A stretch of DNA of 64,000 nucleotides, from assembly GCA_015059735.1 (NCBI GenBank), contig SUZX01000009.1, forward strand, positions 1 to 64,000, given 5' to 3'. Under the pieces are notes generated by a model, which was not told the origin of the DNA, searched no databases, and saw only the letters and a program-made list of their open reading frames with translations. Origin of the DNA: Rikenellaceae bacterium. GTDB taxonomy: Bacteria > Bacteroidota > Bacteroidia > Bacteroidales > Rikenellaceae. A program made the translations under genes and the position numbers. Shown here one piece after another: positions 1 to 9,096 of the stretch; position 1 is the stretch's first letter; each line of letters starts with the position of its first letter.

Positions 1-51
1 GATGTTTCAAAGGGTTTTGCTTGATTTTGTCCTCAAAACTTTTGGACTTGG

Positions 52-124
52 AGCGGAAAACGAGACTCGAACTCGCGACCCCAACCTTGGCAAGGTTGTG
101 CTCTACCAACTGAGCTATTTCCGC
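52..124 (-). tRNA. tRNA-Gly (anticodon GCC)
   Basis: Minus-strand sequence GCGGAAATAGCTCAGTTGGTAGAGCACAACCTTGCCAAGGTTGGGGTCGCGAGTTCGAGTCTCGTTTTCCGCT has acceptor, D, anticodon (GCC) and T arms. Confidence 0.95.
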
Positions 125-146
125 ATATGTTTCGCAATTGCGAGTG

Positions 147-177
147 CAAAGGTAGGAAAAATTTTCGAAACTCCAAA
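147..177 (-). promoter_or_regulatory. Bacteroidetes-type promoter of tRNA-Gly: TTTG-N19-TACCTTTG
   Basis: Minus strand: TTTG at 177-174, 19-nt spacer, TACCTTTG at 154-147, just upstream of the tRNA 5' end (124). Confidence 0.7.
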
Positions 178-248
178 CTTTTTCTTACCTTTGTTGTTAG
201 AATTGCGGAATACGCAGTTTGTTTTGATGGCATTTAGGCTATTGTTTA

Positions 249-388
249 GTTGACGAAACGACCAATTTAACAACTGACGGACAATAGGCACGCTAAATGC
301 TCACGCCCTATGGCGTGGGTATGTGCTTTCGTCAGTATGGTGCTTGGTCGTACCAGTCAACAAAGGCACTACCCACGTTTCTTTTTTT
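249..388 (+). ncRNA. Candidate structured RNA ending in a terminator-like stem plus U-tract
   Basis: Nested complementary segments GTTGAC 249-254/GTCAAC 356-361, CGACCAA 259-265/TTGGTCG 344-350, CTGACG 274-279/CGTCAG 330-335, AGGCAC 286-291/GTGCTT 323-328, hairpin CACGCC-CTAT-GGCGTG 302-317. Alternative stem CGTGGGTA 314-321/TACCCACG 370-377 followed by TTTCTTTTTTT. Confidence 0.45.
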
Positions 389-448
389 GAGTTGAACGGT
401 TGCCGTCTATGGCTTGACACTTATTGTTTAACTTAAATTCAAAGTATT

Positions 449-1186
449 ATGAAAAAGATTTTCGGATTGATGTTGCTATGTGCAACAATGGTGGGTACTA
501 TGTCCTGCGAACAAGAGGGCGAAGATGCAGGGAGTCAGGTGTTGCTATCTAGAACATCTTACATTATGTATTCAGATGCAACTATAACCATAGACGGAAG
601 TGGTTTAACTAATGTAACTTGGAGTTCTAATAATGAGTATGTTGCCACCGCCAATGGAAATACTCTTTCTTCTGATAAAGTAGGTTCAACTAAATTGTAT
701 TGCAATGGACAAAGAATTAGTGTCATAGTGAAACCTCGCTATTCATTATACACCGAGCCTGATATGTCTTGGGGAAGTAGTAAGAGTTCAATCATATCGA
801 AATATGGGACTCCATTTGCTGATGATGGGCAAACAATTATGTATGAAACGACAAATACATCAGTACCATACATCGCATATATGTTTAATGAAACTGGATT
901 ATTTTCGTGTGGTGCGGTCGTTAAATTAACGGCAGGTAGTGCATTGGTTGATTTTTTAGGAGAAAGATATGTGTTTTATTCAGTAAACACATCAACTTAT
1001 ACAGCAACTTTTGCACATTGCTACGGAAGAAAAGATAATCCACAAGTAGATTATGCAGGTAAAATGGCTTATCAGAGTTCGATAGGAGGTATCCTCGTAG
1101 TATATGCAAGCAATAGCTCTACAAGAGGCGTTGATAATGATACAACATTCAAATCAATGACAGAATTTATTGAATGTAACCTTTAA
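449..1186 (+). CDS. Lipoprotein of unknown function with a BIG2-like N-terminal segment
   Basis: ORF with lipoprotein signal peptide (…GTMSC) and the pattern VTWSSNNEYVATANGNTLSSDKVGSTKL typical of bacterial Ig-like group 2 domains. Confidence 0.65.
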   Translation: MKKIFGLMLLCATMVGTMSCEQEGEDAGSQVLLSRTSYIMYSDATITIDGSGLTNVTWSSNNEYVATANGNTLSSDKVGSTKLYCNGQRISVIVKPRYSLYTEPDMSWGSSKSSIISKYGTPFADDGQTIMYETTNTSVPYIAYMFNETGLFSCGAVVKLTAGSALVDFLGERYVFYSVNTSTYTATFAHCYGRKDNPQVDYAGKMAYQSSIGGILVVYASNSSTRGVDNDTTFKSMTEFIECNL

Positions 1187-1193
1187 CGATTCA

Positions 1194-1217
1194 GGAGCAA
1201 TTTCGGTTGCTCCCTTT
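1194..1217 (+). terminator. Hairpin GGAGCAA-TTTCGG-TTGCTCC after the lipoprotein gene
   Basis: Perfect 7-bp inverted repeat just downstream of the stop codon; weak T tract. Confidence 0.5.
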
Positions 1218-1324
1218 GATAACAAAATTTTTAAGTGTAAATTTGTATATAAACACCCATTTTTAAGTATAATTATATACGAACACAAAATATTTAATTG
1301 TAGATTTAGTATTATAAATACAAC

Positions 1325-1531
1325 ATGGAAGGCTTAGCAATATTAAGTTTAATTTGGGGTATACTTTGTATTATCTTATTCTTCAAGGTCTGGAATGCCT
1401 GTAATTGTATTAAGCGATTAGCAGCCAAGTATGCTCCCGAAAACGCACAACTCAAACTAAAACATAACACAAATAAATCAAGACTCGAAACAAGAGAAAG
1501 TATTGACAATTGGCTCAAAGAAGAGCAATAA
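1325..1531 (+). CDS. Small single-pass membrane protein, hypothetical
   Basis: 68-aa ORF with hydrophobic N-terminal helix (ILSLIWGILCIILFF) and charged C-terminus, followed by a good terminator. Confidence 0.5.
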   Translation: MEGLAILSLIWGILCIILFFKVWNACNCIKRLAAKYAPENAQLKLKHNTNKSRLETRESIDNWLKEEQ

Positions 1532-1602
1532 AATTAGTCAGTGGCAACGTGTACGCAAATATATACAAATAATAAATACAATTATTTATATATTCGATTT
1601 AC

Positions 1603-1638
1603 AATGAGCAGGATTGAGTCATCCCGCTCATTTTTTTT
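1603..1638 (+). terminator. Rho-independent terminator
   Basis: AATGAGC-a-GGAT tgagtc ATCC-c-GCTCATT followed by a T run. Confidence 0.75.
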
Positions 1639-1883
1639 AGCCATCCTCCCGAATTTTACGATAAAAGCAAAATAACATCCTTCATCTTTGGCAAATTATA
1701 AACAGGTATTATATCATGCAAATCAACACATTAAACAATAAAAACATTCTATTACTCTCCAATCTCCATAATCAAAATAGGCTCTAAACAGCAAACATAT
1801 CGATAAAAAATTCTATATTTGCCGAAAATATGACCAACTAACAAATCTTTGAAGACAAATTAATCTCTAAAATTAAAAATACC

Positions 1884-2948
1884 ATGAAGAAATTAGTATT
1901 GACACTTCTCCTTGTTGCCGGCATTGCAGGAGTTTCGGCGCAAGCAATCTACCCCAAAGCAGGTGAGAACTGGCCGAAAGCGCGTCCATCGAAGTATGGG
2001 TTCAACGAGAAGAAGATGAAAGAGTTGCGCAAGTACATCATCGACTCGATGCAAACCACCGGTTTGATGGTCATCGTTGGCGGCGAGTGTATCTATCAAT
2101 TTGGTAATGTTGAGCGCATCAGCTATATCGCATCGTGCCGCAAGAGTGTTCTTTCCATGCTTTATGGCAAGTATGTCGAAAATGGCACTATCGATCTGAA
2201 TAAAACCATCGGAGAGTTGGGTATCACAGACCACGGAGGATTGCTTCCCATCGAGCAAAAAGCCAAAATCCTTCACTTGATTCAGGCTCGTTCGGGCGTT
2301 TATCATGCGGCTTCCAATCCGGGCAGTTCACTCGATAACCCCGAATATGTACCGGAACGCGGCTCGAAAAAGCCCGGTACGTATCACCTTTACAACAATT
2401 GGGATTTCAATGTTGCCGGTACCGTTTTCGAGCAATTGACTGGCAAGAGCGTATATCAAGCTTTGGAAGAGGATTTGGCAAAACCGCTCGGCTTCCAAGA
2501 TTGGGACATCAAAAATCAGCGTTACGGTGGTAAGAAAAAGTACTCGATTCACCCTGCCTATCATATTTACGTTTCAACCCGCGATATGGCTCGTATCGGT
2601 TACTTGATGTTGCGCGACGGAAAGTGGGAAGACAAACAAATCATCTCGAAAGATTGGCATGACAAAATGATTGCTTTCTCAACGCCCCGCAATCAGATGA
2701 ACCCCAAGAAGTCGCGTAAAGGTCAATTCGGATATGGTTATATGTGGTGGCTTTACGATGTAAAAAGACCCGGATTCAAGGGAGCCTATGCCGCCCACGG
2801 AGCAATGGGACAATATATTACCATATTCCCCGAGTTGGATATGGTGGTAGTTCACAAGACCGATAGTGTCTATGGACGCAAAACGAAGTCTTCGCGCTAC
2901 CAAGCCCTGTTGCGTAAAATCGTTGCGGCAAAATTGGAAAACAACTAA
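1884..2948 (+). CDS. Exported serine hydrolase, beta-lactamase / penicillin-binding-like family
   Basis: Signal peptide; SCRKSVLSMLYG (SxxK-type motif), YNNWDFN, and HPAYHIYVSTRDMARIGYLMLRDGKW typical of class C beta-lactamase-like esterases. Confidence 0.85.
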   Translation: MKKLVLTLLLVAGIAGVSAQAIYPKAGENWPKARPSKYGFNEKKMKELRKYIIDSMQTTGLMVIVGGECIYQFGNVERISYIASCRKSVLSMLYGKYVENGTIDLNKTIGELGITDHGGLLPIEQKAKILHLIQARSGVYHAASNPGSSLDNPEYVPERGSKKPGTYHLYNNWDFNVAGTVFEQLTGKSVYQALEEDLAKPLGFQDWDIKNQRYGGKKKYSIHPAYHIYVSTRDMARIGYLMLRDGKWEDKQIISKDWHDKMIAFSTPRNQMNPKKSRKGQFGYGYMWWLYDVKRPGFKGAYAAHGAMGQYITIFPELDMVVVHKTDSVYGRKTKSSRYQALLRKIVAAKLENN

Positions 2949-3091
2949 AATATGCCACACAACCATCGAGGAGATTTTCATCCGCCCCTCGAAGATAAAT
3001 CAGCTCCATCGGACAATTCCGACGGAGCTGATTTCACATAAAAATAGGCGAAATCTTTTTACATTCGTAACGAAATATTATCTTTGTACTT

Positions 3092-4087
3092 ATGAAATCG
3101 GCCATCGATCTTTTTTCCGCTTTGGGCGAACGTTTGCGAGGATTCGAAAGAGATCCCCGCATACAGGCCGTTGCCCAACAGGCTTGTTCGGCAAATGACT
3201 GGTTTACGCTGCACGAAATCGGTCGAGCCATCGGCGCATTAGTCGATAACATGTTGCAACCGGAATTATTACGAGATTGGCTGAAAGGTTATGCCGTACC
3301 GGTCAGCCGACCGCAAAATATTTTGGTTATCATGGCCGGAAACATTCCGTTGGTGGGATTTTTTGATCTACTGTGCGTCATAGCAAGCGGTCACCAATGT
3401 ATCGTCAAACCGTCGAGCAAAGATCGGATATTGACCGATTTTATCATCGATCAGTTGCAGGCTATTGATCCCGACGTACCCATCACTCGTTACGATCAAA
3501 ATCAAAGAATCGACGCCGTTATTGCCACAGGAGGCGAAAATGCCAATCGATATTTCCGTAACCATTATGCCAATCTCCCAACACTTTTGCGAGGAAATCG
3601 GCAATCTGTTGCGGTTTTATCTGGAGAAGAGACCGCAAACCAATTAATCGGCTTGTCCGATGATATTTGGGCCTATTCGGGATTGGGTTGCCGCAACGTT
3701 TCGCTGTTATTTATCCCGAAAGGATATGATTTACAACTATCCATGCCCCAGGTAAACACAAAATACCGAAACAACTACCGACAAACCCGTGCCATATTGG
3801 AGATGACCGACGCCCCATTTCGAGACCTCGGAGCTGCCGTGCTTTTGGAAAAGAGAGAATTTCCTACGGCGCTATCTTCGATCTGCTTTACTCGCTACCA
3901 AGATCTTGCAGAGGTCGAAACATGGCTTGCCGAACATGACAACGAACTGCAATGTGTTGTTTCGGAGTGTGTACAACATACACGCAGATGCGGATTTGGG
4001 ATGGCACAAGCCCCGAAACTAACCGATTGGCCGGATGGTCAAGATACCCTTCGATTCCTTACCGATCTAACAAAAACAGATAAATAA
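3092..4087 (+). CDS. LuxC-family acyl-CoA reductase
   Basis: RPQNILVIMAGNIPLVGFFDLLCVIASGHQCIVKPSSKD motif of the LuxC acyl-CoA reductase family. Confidence 0.8.
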   Translation: MKSAIDLFSALGERLRGFERDPRIQAVAQQACSANDWFTLHEIGRAIGALVDNMLQPELLRDWLKGYAVPVSRPQNILVIMAGNIPLVGFFDLLCVIASGHQCIVKPSSKDRILTDFIIDQLQAIDPDVPITRYDQNQRIDAVIATGGENANRYFRNHYANLPTLLRGNRQSVAVLSGEETANQLIGLSDDIWAYSGLGCRNVSLLFIPKGYDLQLSMPQVNTKYRNNYRQTRAILEMTDAPFRDLGAAVLLEKREFPTALSSICFTRYQDLAEVETWLAEHDNELQCVVSECVQHTRRCGFGMAQAPKLTDWPDGQDTLRFLTDLTKTDK

Positions 4088-4107
4088 AAACTTAAAACCA
4101 GATAAAT

Positions 4108-4623
4108 ATGTCCATGATTTTTAGATTCCGAATGCTGAGTGACGAGAATGATAATTTTGTTCGCGACTACGAAGTGATGTACGATATGTCATTACTCGAT
4201 TTCCACGAGTTCATTCTCCAATCACTCGAATATGAACCTTGTATGGCATCGTTCTTCACAGCCGATAATCGTTGGGAAAAACTGCGTGAATTTACCTTGA
4301 TGGACATGGGCGACGACGGATCCGAAACATCTCCGCAATCGATGGAAGAGGTCGTACTCGGACAGATCATCCACAACAACCGTGACCGACTGATCTATCT
4401 GTTCGATCTGTTCGGCGATCGTGCCTACTACCTCGAACTAACAGGCACTTACGAGGCCGAGGCCGACAGCAGTTATCCTCGCGAAATTTATGCACAAGCC
4501 GAGGCCCCCGATCAATATGACCCCGCCAAACATGTTGAATCGGGTGACGGATCTATTTTCGATGAGGTAATGGATGAATTCAGCGATTTCGAAGGCGACG
4601 ACAATTTCGATGATGAATACTAA
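4108..4623 (+). CDS. IS1096 passenger / plasmid pRiA4b ORF-3-like family protein
   Basis: FRFRMLSDENDNFVRDYEVMYDMSLLDFHEFILQSLEYEPCMASFFTADNRWEK resembles this family; acidic C-terminal tail. Confidence 0.7.
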   Translation: MSMIFRFRMLSDENDNFVRDYEVMYDMSLLDFHEFILQSLEYEPCMASFFTADNRWEKLREFTLMDMGDDGSETSPQSMEEVVLGQIIHNNRDRLIYLFDLFGDRAYYLELTGTYEAEADSSYPREIYAQAEAPDQYDPAKHVESGDGSIFDEVMDEFSDFEGDDNFDDEY

Positions 4624-5518
4624 ACGTTTGTTGGTGGTTGTAGGGCCCACCGGCTCGGGCAAGACCGATTTAAGCATCCTTCTGGCTTGTCGCTACGGAG
4701 CCCCGATTATATCGATGGACTCCCGACAATTTTATCGGGGAATGCCGATTGGCACAGCACAACCATCTCCCGAACAACTACAAGCCGTAGAACATCATTT
4801 CATAGCCTCACATGACATTACCGAGGAGTTGAATTGTGGTGAATATGAGGTTCAAGCACTAAAAAAACTCGAAACACTCTTTACCCAACATGATTGCGTG
4901 GTGGCAGTCGGCGGCTCCGGATTATATGTTCGTGCGCTGTGCGAAGGAATGGATGATCTACCCCAAGCCAATCCCGAATTACGCAACAAGTTATCCGCAA
5001 AGCTTGCCAGCGAAGGTGTCAGTGCCCTTGCAGAAGAACTTCGCGCACTCGACCCCGATTATTTCGAACAAGTCGATCGAAACAATCCCGCACGGGTAAT
5101 GCGAGCATTGGAGGTCTGCCTACAAACCGGCAAACCATACTCAACCCTAAGAACAGGGATACGTCAAAAACGAGATTTCGAAATCATAAAAATCGGAGTC
5201 GATATACCTCGCGATATACTTTACGATCGCATCAATCGTCGTGTCGATGCAATGATGGATGCTGGATTAGAGTTTGAAGCCCGAAATCTTTATCCATTTC
5301 GGCACCTCAACGCGCTGCAAACTGTTGGCTACAAAGAACTATTCGAGTATTTCGATGGTGCGATTTCACGCGATGAATCCATCGAACTGATCAAACGAAA
5401 CTCTCGACGTTATGCCAAACGGCAACTTACATGGTTTCGCCGCGACACAGATATCCATTGGGTCAATCCTAACGATATTGAAACGATATTTACCTACACG
5501 GATTTGGACAAATCGTAA
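4610..5518 (+). CDS. miaA: tRNA dimethylallyltransferase MiaA
   Basis: VVVGPTGSGKTDLSILLA, MDSRQFYRGMPIGTAQP; ATG at 4610/4613 overlaps the end of the upstream gene. Confidence 0.95.
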   Translation: MMNTKRLLVVVGPTGSGKTDLSILLACRYGAPIISMDSRQFYRGMPIGTAQPSPEQLQAVEHHFIASHDITEELNCGEYEVQALKKLETLFTQHDCVVAVGGSGLYVRALCEGMDDLPQANPELRNKLSAKLASEGVSALAEELRALDPDYFEQVDRNNPARVMRALEVCLQTGKPYSTLRTGIRQKRDFEIIKIGVDIPRDILYDRINRRVDAMMDAGLEFEARNLYPFRHLNALQTVGYKELFEYFDGAISRDESIELIKRNSRRYAKRQLTWFRRDTDIHWVNPNDIETIFTYTDLDKS

Positions 5519-5559
5519 TTTTGTATTATTTTTGTCGCTGTCTTTCCCAAGAATGGATT

Positions 5560-5648
5560 GCTCGGATGGTGGAATAGGTAGACACGCCGGACTTAAAATC
5601 CTGTGACCAGAAATGGTCGTGCGGGTTCGATTCCCGCTCCGAGTACCA
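5560..5648 (+). tRNA. tRNA-Leu (anticodon TAA), CCA encoded
   Basis: GCTCGGATGGTGGAATAGGTAGACACGCCGGACTTAAAATCCTGTG…GGTTCGATTCCCGCTCCGAGTACCA with long variable arm. Confidence 0.95.
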
Positions 5649-5858
5649 ATCATACCACTCTTTTTACAATAATTTCCAATAAACCAACAATAGTGCTCAT
5701 TATTTTTCAATAACGAGTTCTTATCGATAAACTTTTCTTAAAATCTTTCACTTTTGTTTTACAATTCGAAATAATGCACTATATTTGCATACAAATTCGA
5801 AAGTTCGAAGAATCATTCGACATCTAATCATCCCAAAAGACTTGTTTACATTTTCAAT

Positions 5859-7652
5859 ATGCAAAATTTAGATGCGCTTAAAGGCAAAAGCCTTGCAGAG
5901 TTGCGAGAAATCGCCAAAACTCTGGGTATTAAAAACATCATGATTAAAAAGCGCGAGCTTATCGAGAAAATCACCGGAGGAGCTCTTTCTGACACACCTC
6001 AGGAGACAACCCTAAAACCAACGAACTCTCCTGTTCGGCAAGAATCAACATCTTCTTCCGAGTTGGTCGCTACTCCTCCCTCTCCAAATACAGGTGTTGA
6101 CCACGAAATACACAAACCTCGTCGAGGCAGACGTCCGCGTGTCGCCAAAATCGAACCGGCAGCACAAGGAGCGAAAATAACACCTTCTACAAACCCATCT
6201 GAGAAGATTTACGAACAACCTGCCATTGAGATTCCTGCACCAACTCCAATCTCCGCCTCTCCCACTTCTCAATCAGATGCGCCAATAGGCACTTCTGCCA
6301 CCGAAGGAATTGTAACGGCTCCCAAACGTCGTGGACGTAAACCCAAAGCACTCATTTTACAAGAACAAGCCGCTGCACAAGCACAAAATAAAATTCAAAC
6401 GGAATCGACCTCCGAACAAGTTGCACTCCAACCAGCCGTTGACATAAATCAAGAGCCGAATACCCCGTCGCAACCTGCCGAGCAGCAATCGATTGCCACT
6501 TCCCCCGAAGATGAAATCATCACAAAAGATGATTTTGCCGGTGAAATCGAGGGCGAAGGTGTTTTGGAAGTGATGCCCGATGGTTACGGTTTCCTCCGCT
6601 CAGCCGACTACAACTACCTCAACTCGCCGGACGACATCTATGTATCACCGACACAAATCAAACTCTTTGGGCTCAAAGCTGGTGACACGGTAAATGGTGC
6701 AATCCGTCCACCAAAAGAAGGAGAGAAATATTTTCCGTTGGTACGCGTAAACGAGATCAACGGATTGAAACCCGAATACATCCGCGACCGCGTACAGTTC
6801 GAATATATGACTCCGCTCTTTCCTAGCGATAAATTTTGTCTGACCGGAAACGGCCACAACAACATGTCAACGCGCATCGTCGATCTATTCTCTCCGATCG
6901 GCAAAGGGCAACGTGCTCTGATCGTTGCACAGCCCAAAACCGGTAAAACAATGTTGATGCAATCAATTGCCAATGCCATTGCCGACAACCATCCCGAGGT
7001 TTATATGATCGTCTTGCTCATCGACGAACGTCCCGAAGAGGTTACCGAAATGGCTCGCAACGTCAAAGCCGAAGTAGTAGCCTCGACCTTCGACGAGCAA
7101 GCCTCGCGCCATGTGAAAGTTGCCGAAATGGTTCTCGAAAAGGCTAAACGCATGGTAGAATGTGGCCACGATGTCGTGATTTTCTTGGATTCGATCACCC
7201 GCTTAGCTCGTGCTTACAACTCTGTACAACCCGCATCGGGCAAGGTTCTTTCGGGAGGTGTCGATGCCAATGCACTCCACAAGCCCAAACGCTTCTTCGG
7301 TGCAGCCCGCAATACCGAAGAGAAAGGATCACTGACAATCATCGCTACTGCACTGATTGACACCGGTTCGAAAATGGACGAAGTCATTTTCGAAGAATTC
7401 AAGGGTACGGGTAATATGGAGCTACAACTCGACCGCAAACTTGCTAACAAACGCGTCTATCCTGCTGTCGATGTCATTGCATCCAGCACACGTCGCGAAG
7501 ATCTTTTATTGCCGCGCGAAGTGATGAATCGCACTTGGGTTTTACGCAAATATCTCTCAGATATGACCCCTGTCGAGGCGATGGAGTTCCTCCAAAAACA
7601 GATGAATCTCACGGAAACGAACGAAGAGTTTTTGGCGACAATGAATCAATAA
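5859..7652 (+). CDS. rho: Transcription termination factor Rho with long low-complexity insertion after the N-terminal Rho_N segment
   Basis: N-terminal [35 protein letters not shown]-binding [25 protein letters not shown]; Walker [11 protein letters not shown]; Walker [17 protein letters not shown]. Confidence 0.97.
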   Translation: MQNLDALKGKSLAELREIAKTLGIKNIMIKKRELIEKITGGALSDTPQETTLKPTNSPVRQESTSSSELVATPPSPNTGVDHEIHKPRRGRRPRVAKIEPAAQGAKITPSTNPSEKIYEQPAIEIPAPTPISASPTSQSDAPIGTSATEGIVTAPKRRGRKPKALILQEQAAAQAQNKIQTESTSEQVALQPAVDINQEPNTPSQPAEQQSIATSPEDEIITKDDFAGEIEGEGVLEVMPDGYGFLRSADYNYLNSPDDIYVSPTQIKLFGLKAGDTVNGAIRPPKEGEKYFPLVRVNEINGLKPEYIRDRVQFEYMTPLFPSDKFCLTGNGHNNMSTRIVDLFSPIGKGQRALIVAQPKTGKTMLMQSIANAIADNHPEVYMIVLLIDERPEEVTEMARNVKAEVVASTFDEQASRHVKVAEMVLEKAKRMVECGHDVVIFLDSITRLARAYNSVQPASGKVLSGGVDANALHKPKRFFGAARNTEEKGSLTIIATALIDTGSKMDEVIFEEFKGTGNMELQLDRKLANKRVYPAVDVIASSTRREDLLLPREVMNRTWVLRKYLSDMTPVEAMEFLQKQMNLTETNEEFLATMNQ

Positions 7653-7659
7653 TAACACC

Positions 7660-8433
7660 ATGTTTCAAAAGCTACTTCTCCTCATCGGAAGCCTGTTTGC
7701 CATCACCCAAGCGCATGCTTGGGGGCAAAAAGGCCATGACGTTACTGCCTATATTGCCGAGCAACATTTGACAAACAATGTCGCCAAGAAGATCGATAAA
7801 CTACTCGAAGGTCATTCGTTGGTTTATTATGCCAACTGGCTCGATCATGCCAGCCATACTGAGGAGTATGCCTATACCAAAACTTGGCATTACCGCAATG
7901 TCGATGAAGGCAAAACATTAAACTCCTTACCGTTAAATCCCGATGGTGATGTAGTACAGGCTATCAACGAACTCATAGCTCAACTCAAATCCCAAACCCT
8001 AACTGCCGAGAAAGAAAAAGTGTACTTGAAAATGCTGATCCACCTTGTCGGCGATCTCCATTGTCCGATGCACTTGGGCAGGGCGACCGACTTGGGTGGC
8101 AACCGACGACCGGTTAGCATATTTGGCAAACCGGAGAATCTCCATTCCGTATGGGACACGGCAATCCCCGAAGCTATACATAAATGGAGTTATACCGAAT
8201 GGCAACAACAAATCGACCGAGCCGATGAAGATGAGATAAACCATATCGTTGCCGGCACTCCATATAGTTGGGCAGAAGAGACTTGGGCTCTATGTTGCGA
8301 GATCTACGATTTTACTCCCGAAGGGACAAAAATATCCTACGATTATCTAAACAAATACGCCCCCGTTGTCGAGCAACAATTCCTGCGTGGCGGATTGCGT
8401 TTGGCGCATCTGTTAAACGAGATTTATAAGTGA
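7660..8433 (+). CDS. Exported S1/P1-type nuclease
   Basis: Signal peptide ending AHA-WGQKGH; WHYRNVDEG, HLVGDLHCPMHLG, GGN zinc-ligand motifs of S1/P1 nucleases. Confidence 0.92.
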   Translation: MFQKLLLLIGSLFAITQAHAWGQKGHDVTAYIAEQHLTNNVAKKIDKLLEGHSLVYYANWLDHASHTEEYAYTKTWHYRNVDEGKTLNSLPLNPDGDVVQAINELIAQLKSQTLTAEKEKVYLKMLIHLVGDLHCPMHLGRATDLGGNRRPVSIFGKPENLHSVWDTAIPEAIHKWSYTEWQQQIDRADEDEINHIVAGTPYSWAEETWALCCEIYDFTPEGTKISYDYLNKYAPVVEQQFLRGGLRLAHLLNEIYK

Positions 8434-9070
8434 TTTGGATTTTTCACCCCCTCTTCGATTCTTAAAAGATTTTGGAATATATTACTTTCTTCATTTTCAA
8501 GAGACTTGTATATTTCAAAGAGCGTTTCCTCTCCATATTTATCTATAAATTGTTGGAGCGTTAAATATTTTTTGGTGTCCGGATCATACACCTGTTCCAC
8601 AACAGTTCCATTTTTTACAACCAAATAAATCCGTTTATATTTGGCATCCTCCAAAGCCTTTGCGATGTCATATCGAACATTCTTTCGAATTTTCTCCCGT
8701 ACAACAGGCAATGGTTTATCTACAACAGGTAATGGTTTATCAAACACAACCGCTACTCCCGATGCAACTCGATAACTGCTATATTTTGTCTTATATATCT
8801 CTACGTTATATCCGACCAATCCATTAGCACCAATTTTTTTGCCTTATTCACCATTTGATCCAACAACTCTTGATAATTTAACTTCTTATTTGTCTCTAAT
8901 ACTAAATTTCCAATAGCCACATAGGATCGGCCCGTAAAATCGGAAAGATTCGACACCGTAAATCCGGATTTTGCATATTTTTGGAAATCCGTATAATAAA
9001 AGGTAGAATAATAAGAACAGCCGGTCAACAACGAGCACAATACACTTGTCAAAAGTAAATATTTCTTCAT
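8424..9070 (-). pseudogene. Lipoprotein with GANGLVGYNVE-type (YbjQ-like) segment, interrupted by a frameshift at an A7 tract (or phase-variable)
   Basis: Two minus-strand ORFs (8801..9070 and 8424..8819) overlap at the homopolymer 8834-8840. Adding one A restores …NKAKKIGANGLVGYNVEIYKTKYSS…. Confidence 0.7.
8701..8742 (-). repeat. Two-copy 21-bp tandem repeat encoding DKPLPVV x2
   Basis: acaacaggcaatggtttatct / acaacaggtaatggtttatca. Confidence 0.85.
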
Positions 9071-9096
9071 AGCAAATCGAAAAATTAAAGTTTCGG

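Noticed and set aside
2-253. 83-aa plus-strand ORF and 66-aa minus-strand ORF over the tRNA-Gly region
   Set aside because: Both run through the tRNA gene and its promoter; chance ORFs.
4108-4623. Possible mobile element because of the IS1096-passenger-like family name
   Set aside because: No transposase or terminal repeats nearby; tightly coupled to miaA, so most likely a resident chromosomal gene.
5366-5710. ORF spanning the miaA end and tRNA-Leu
   Set aside because: Covers the tRNA; typical mis-annotation (GTRSGNRTRTTISGHRILSPACLPIPP is translated tRNA).
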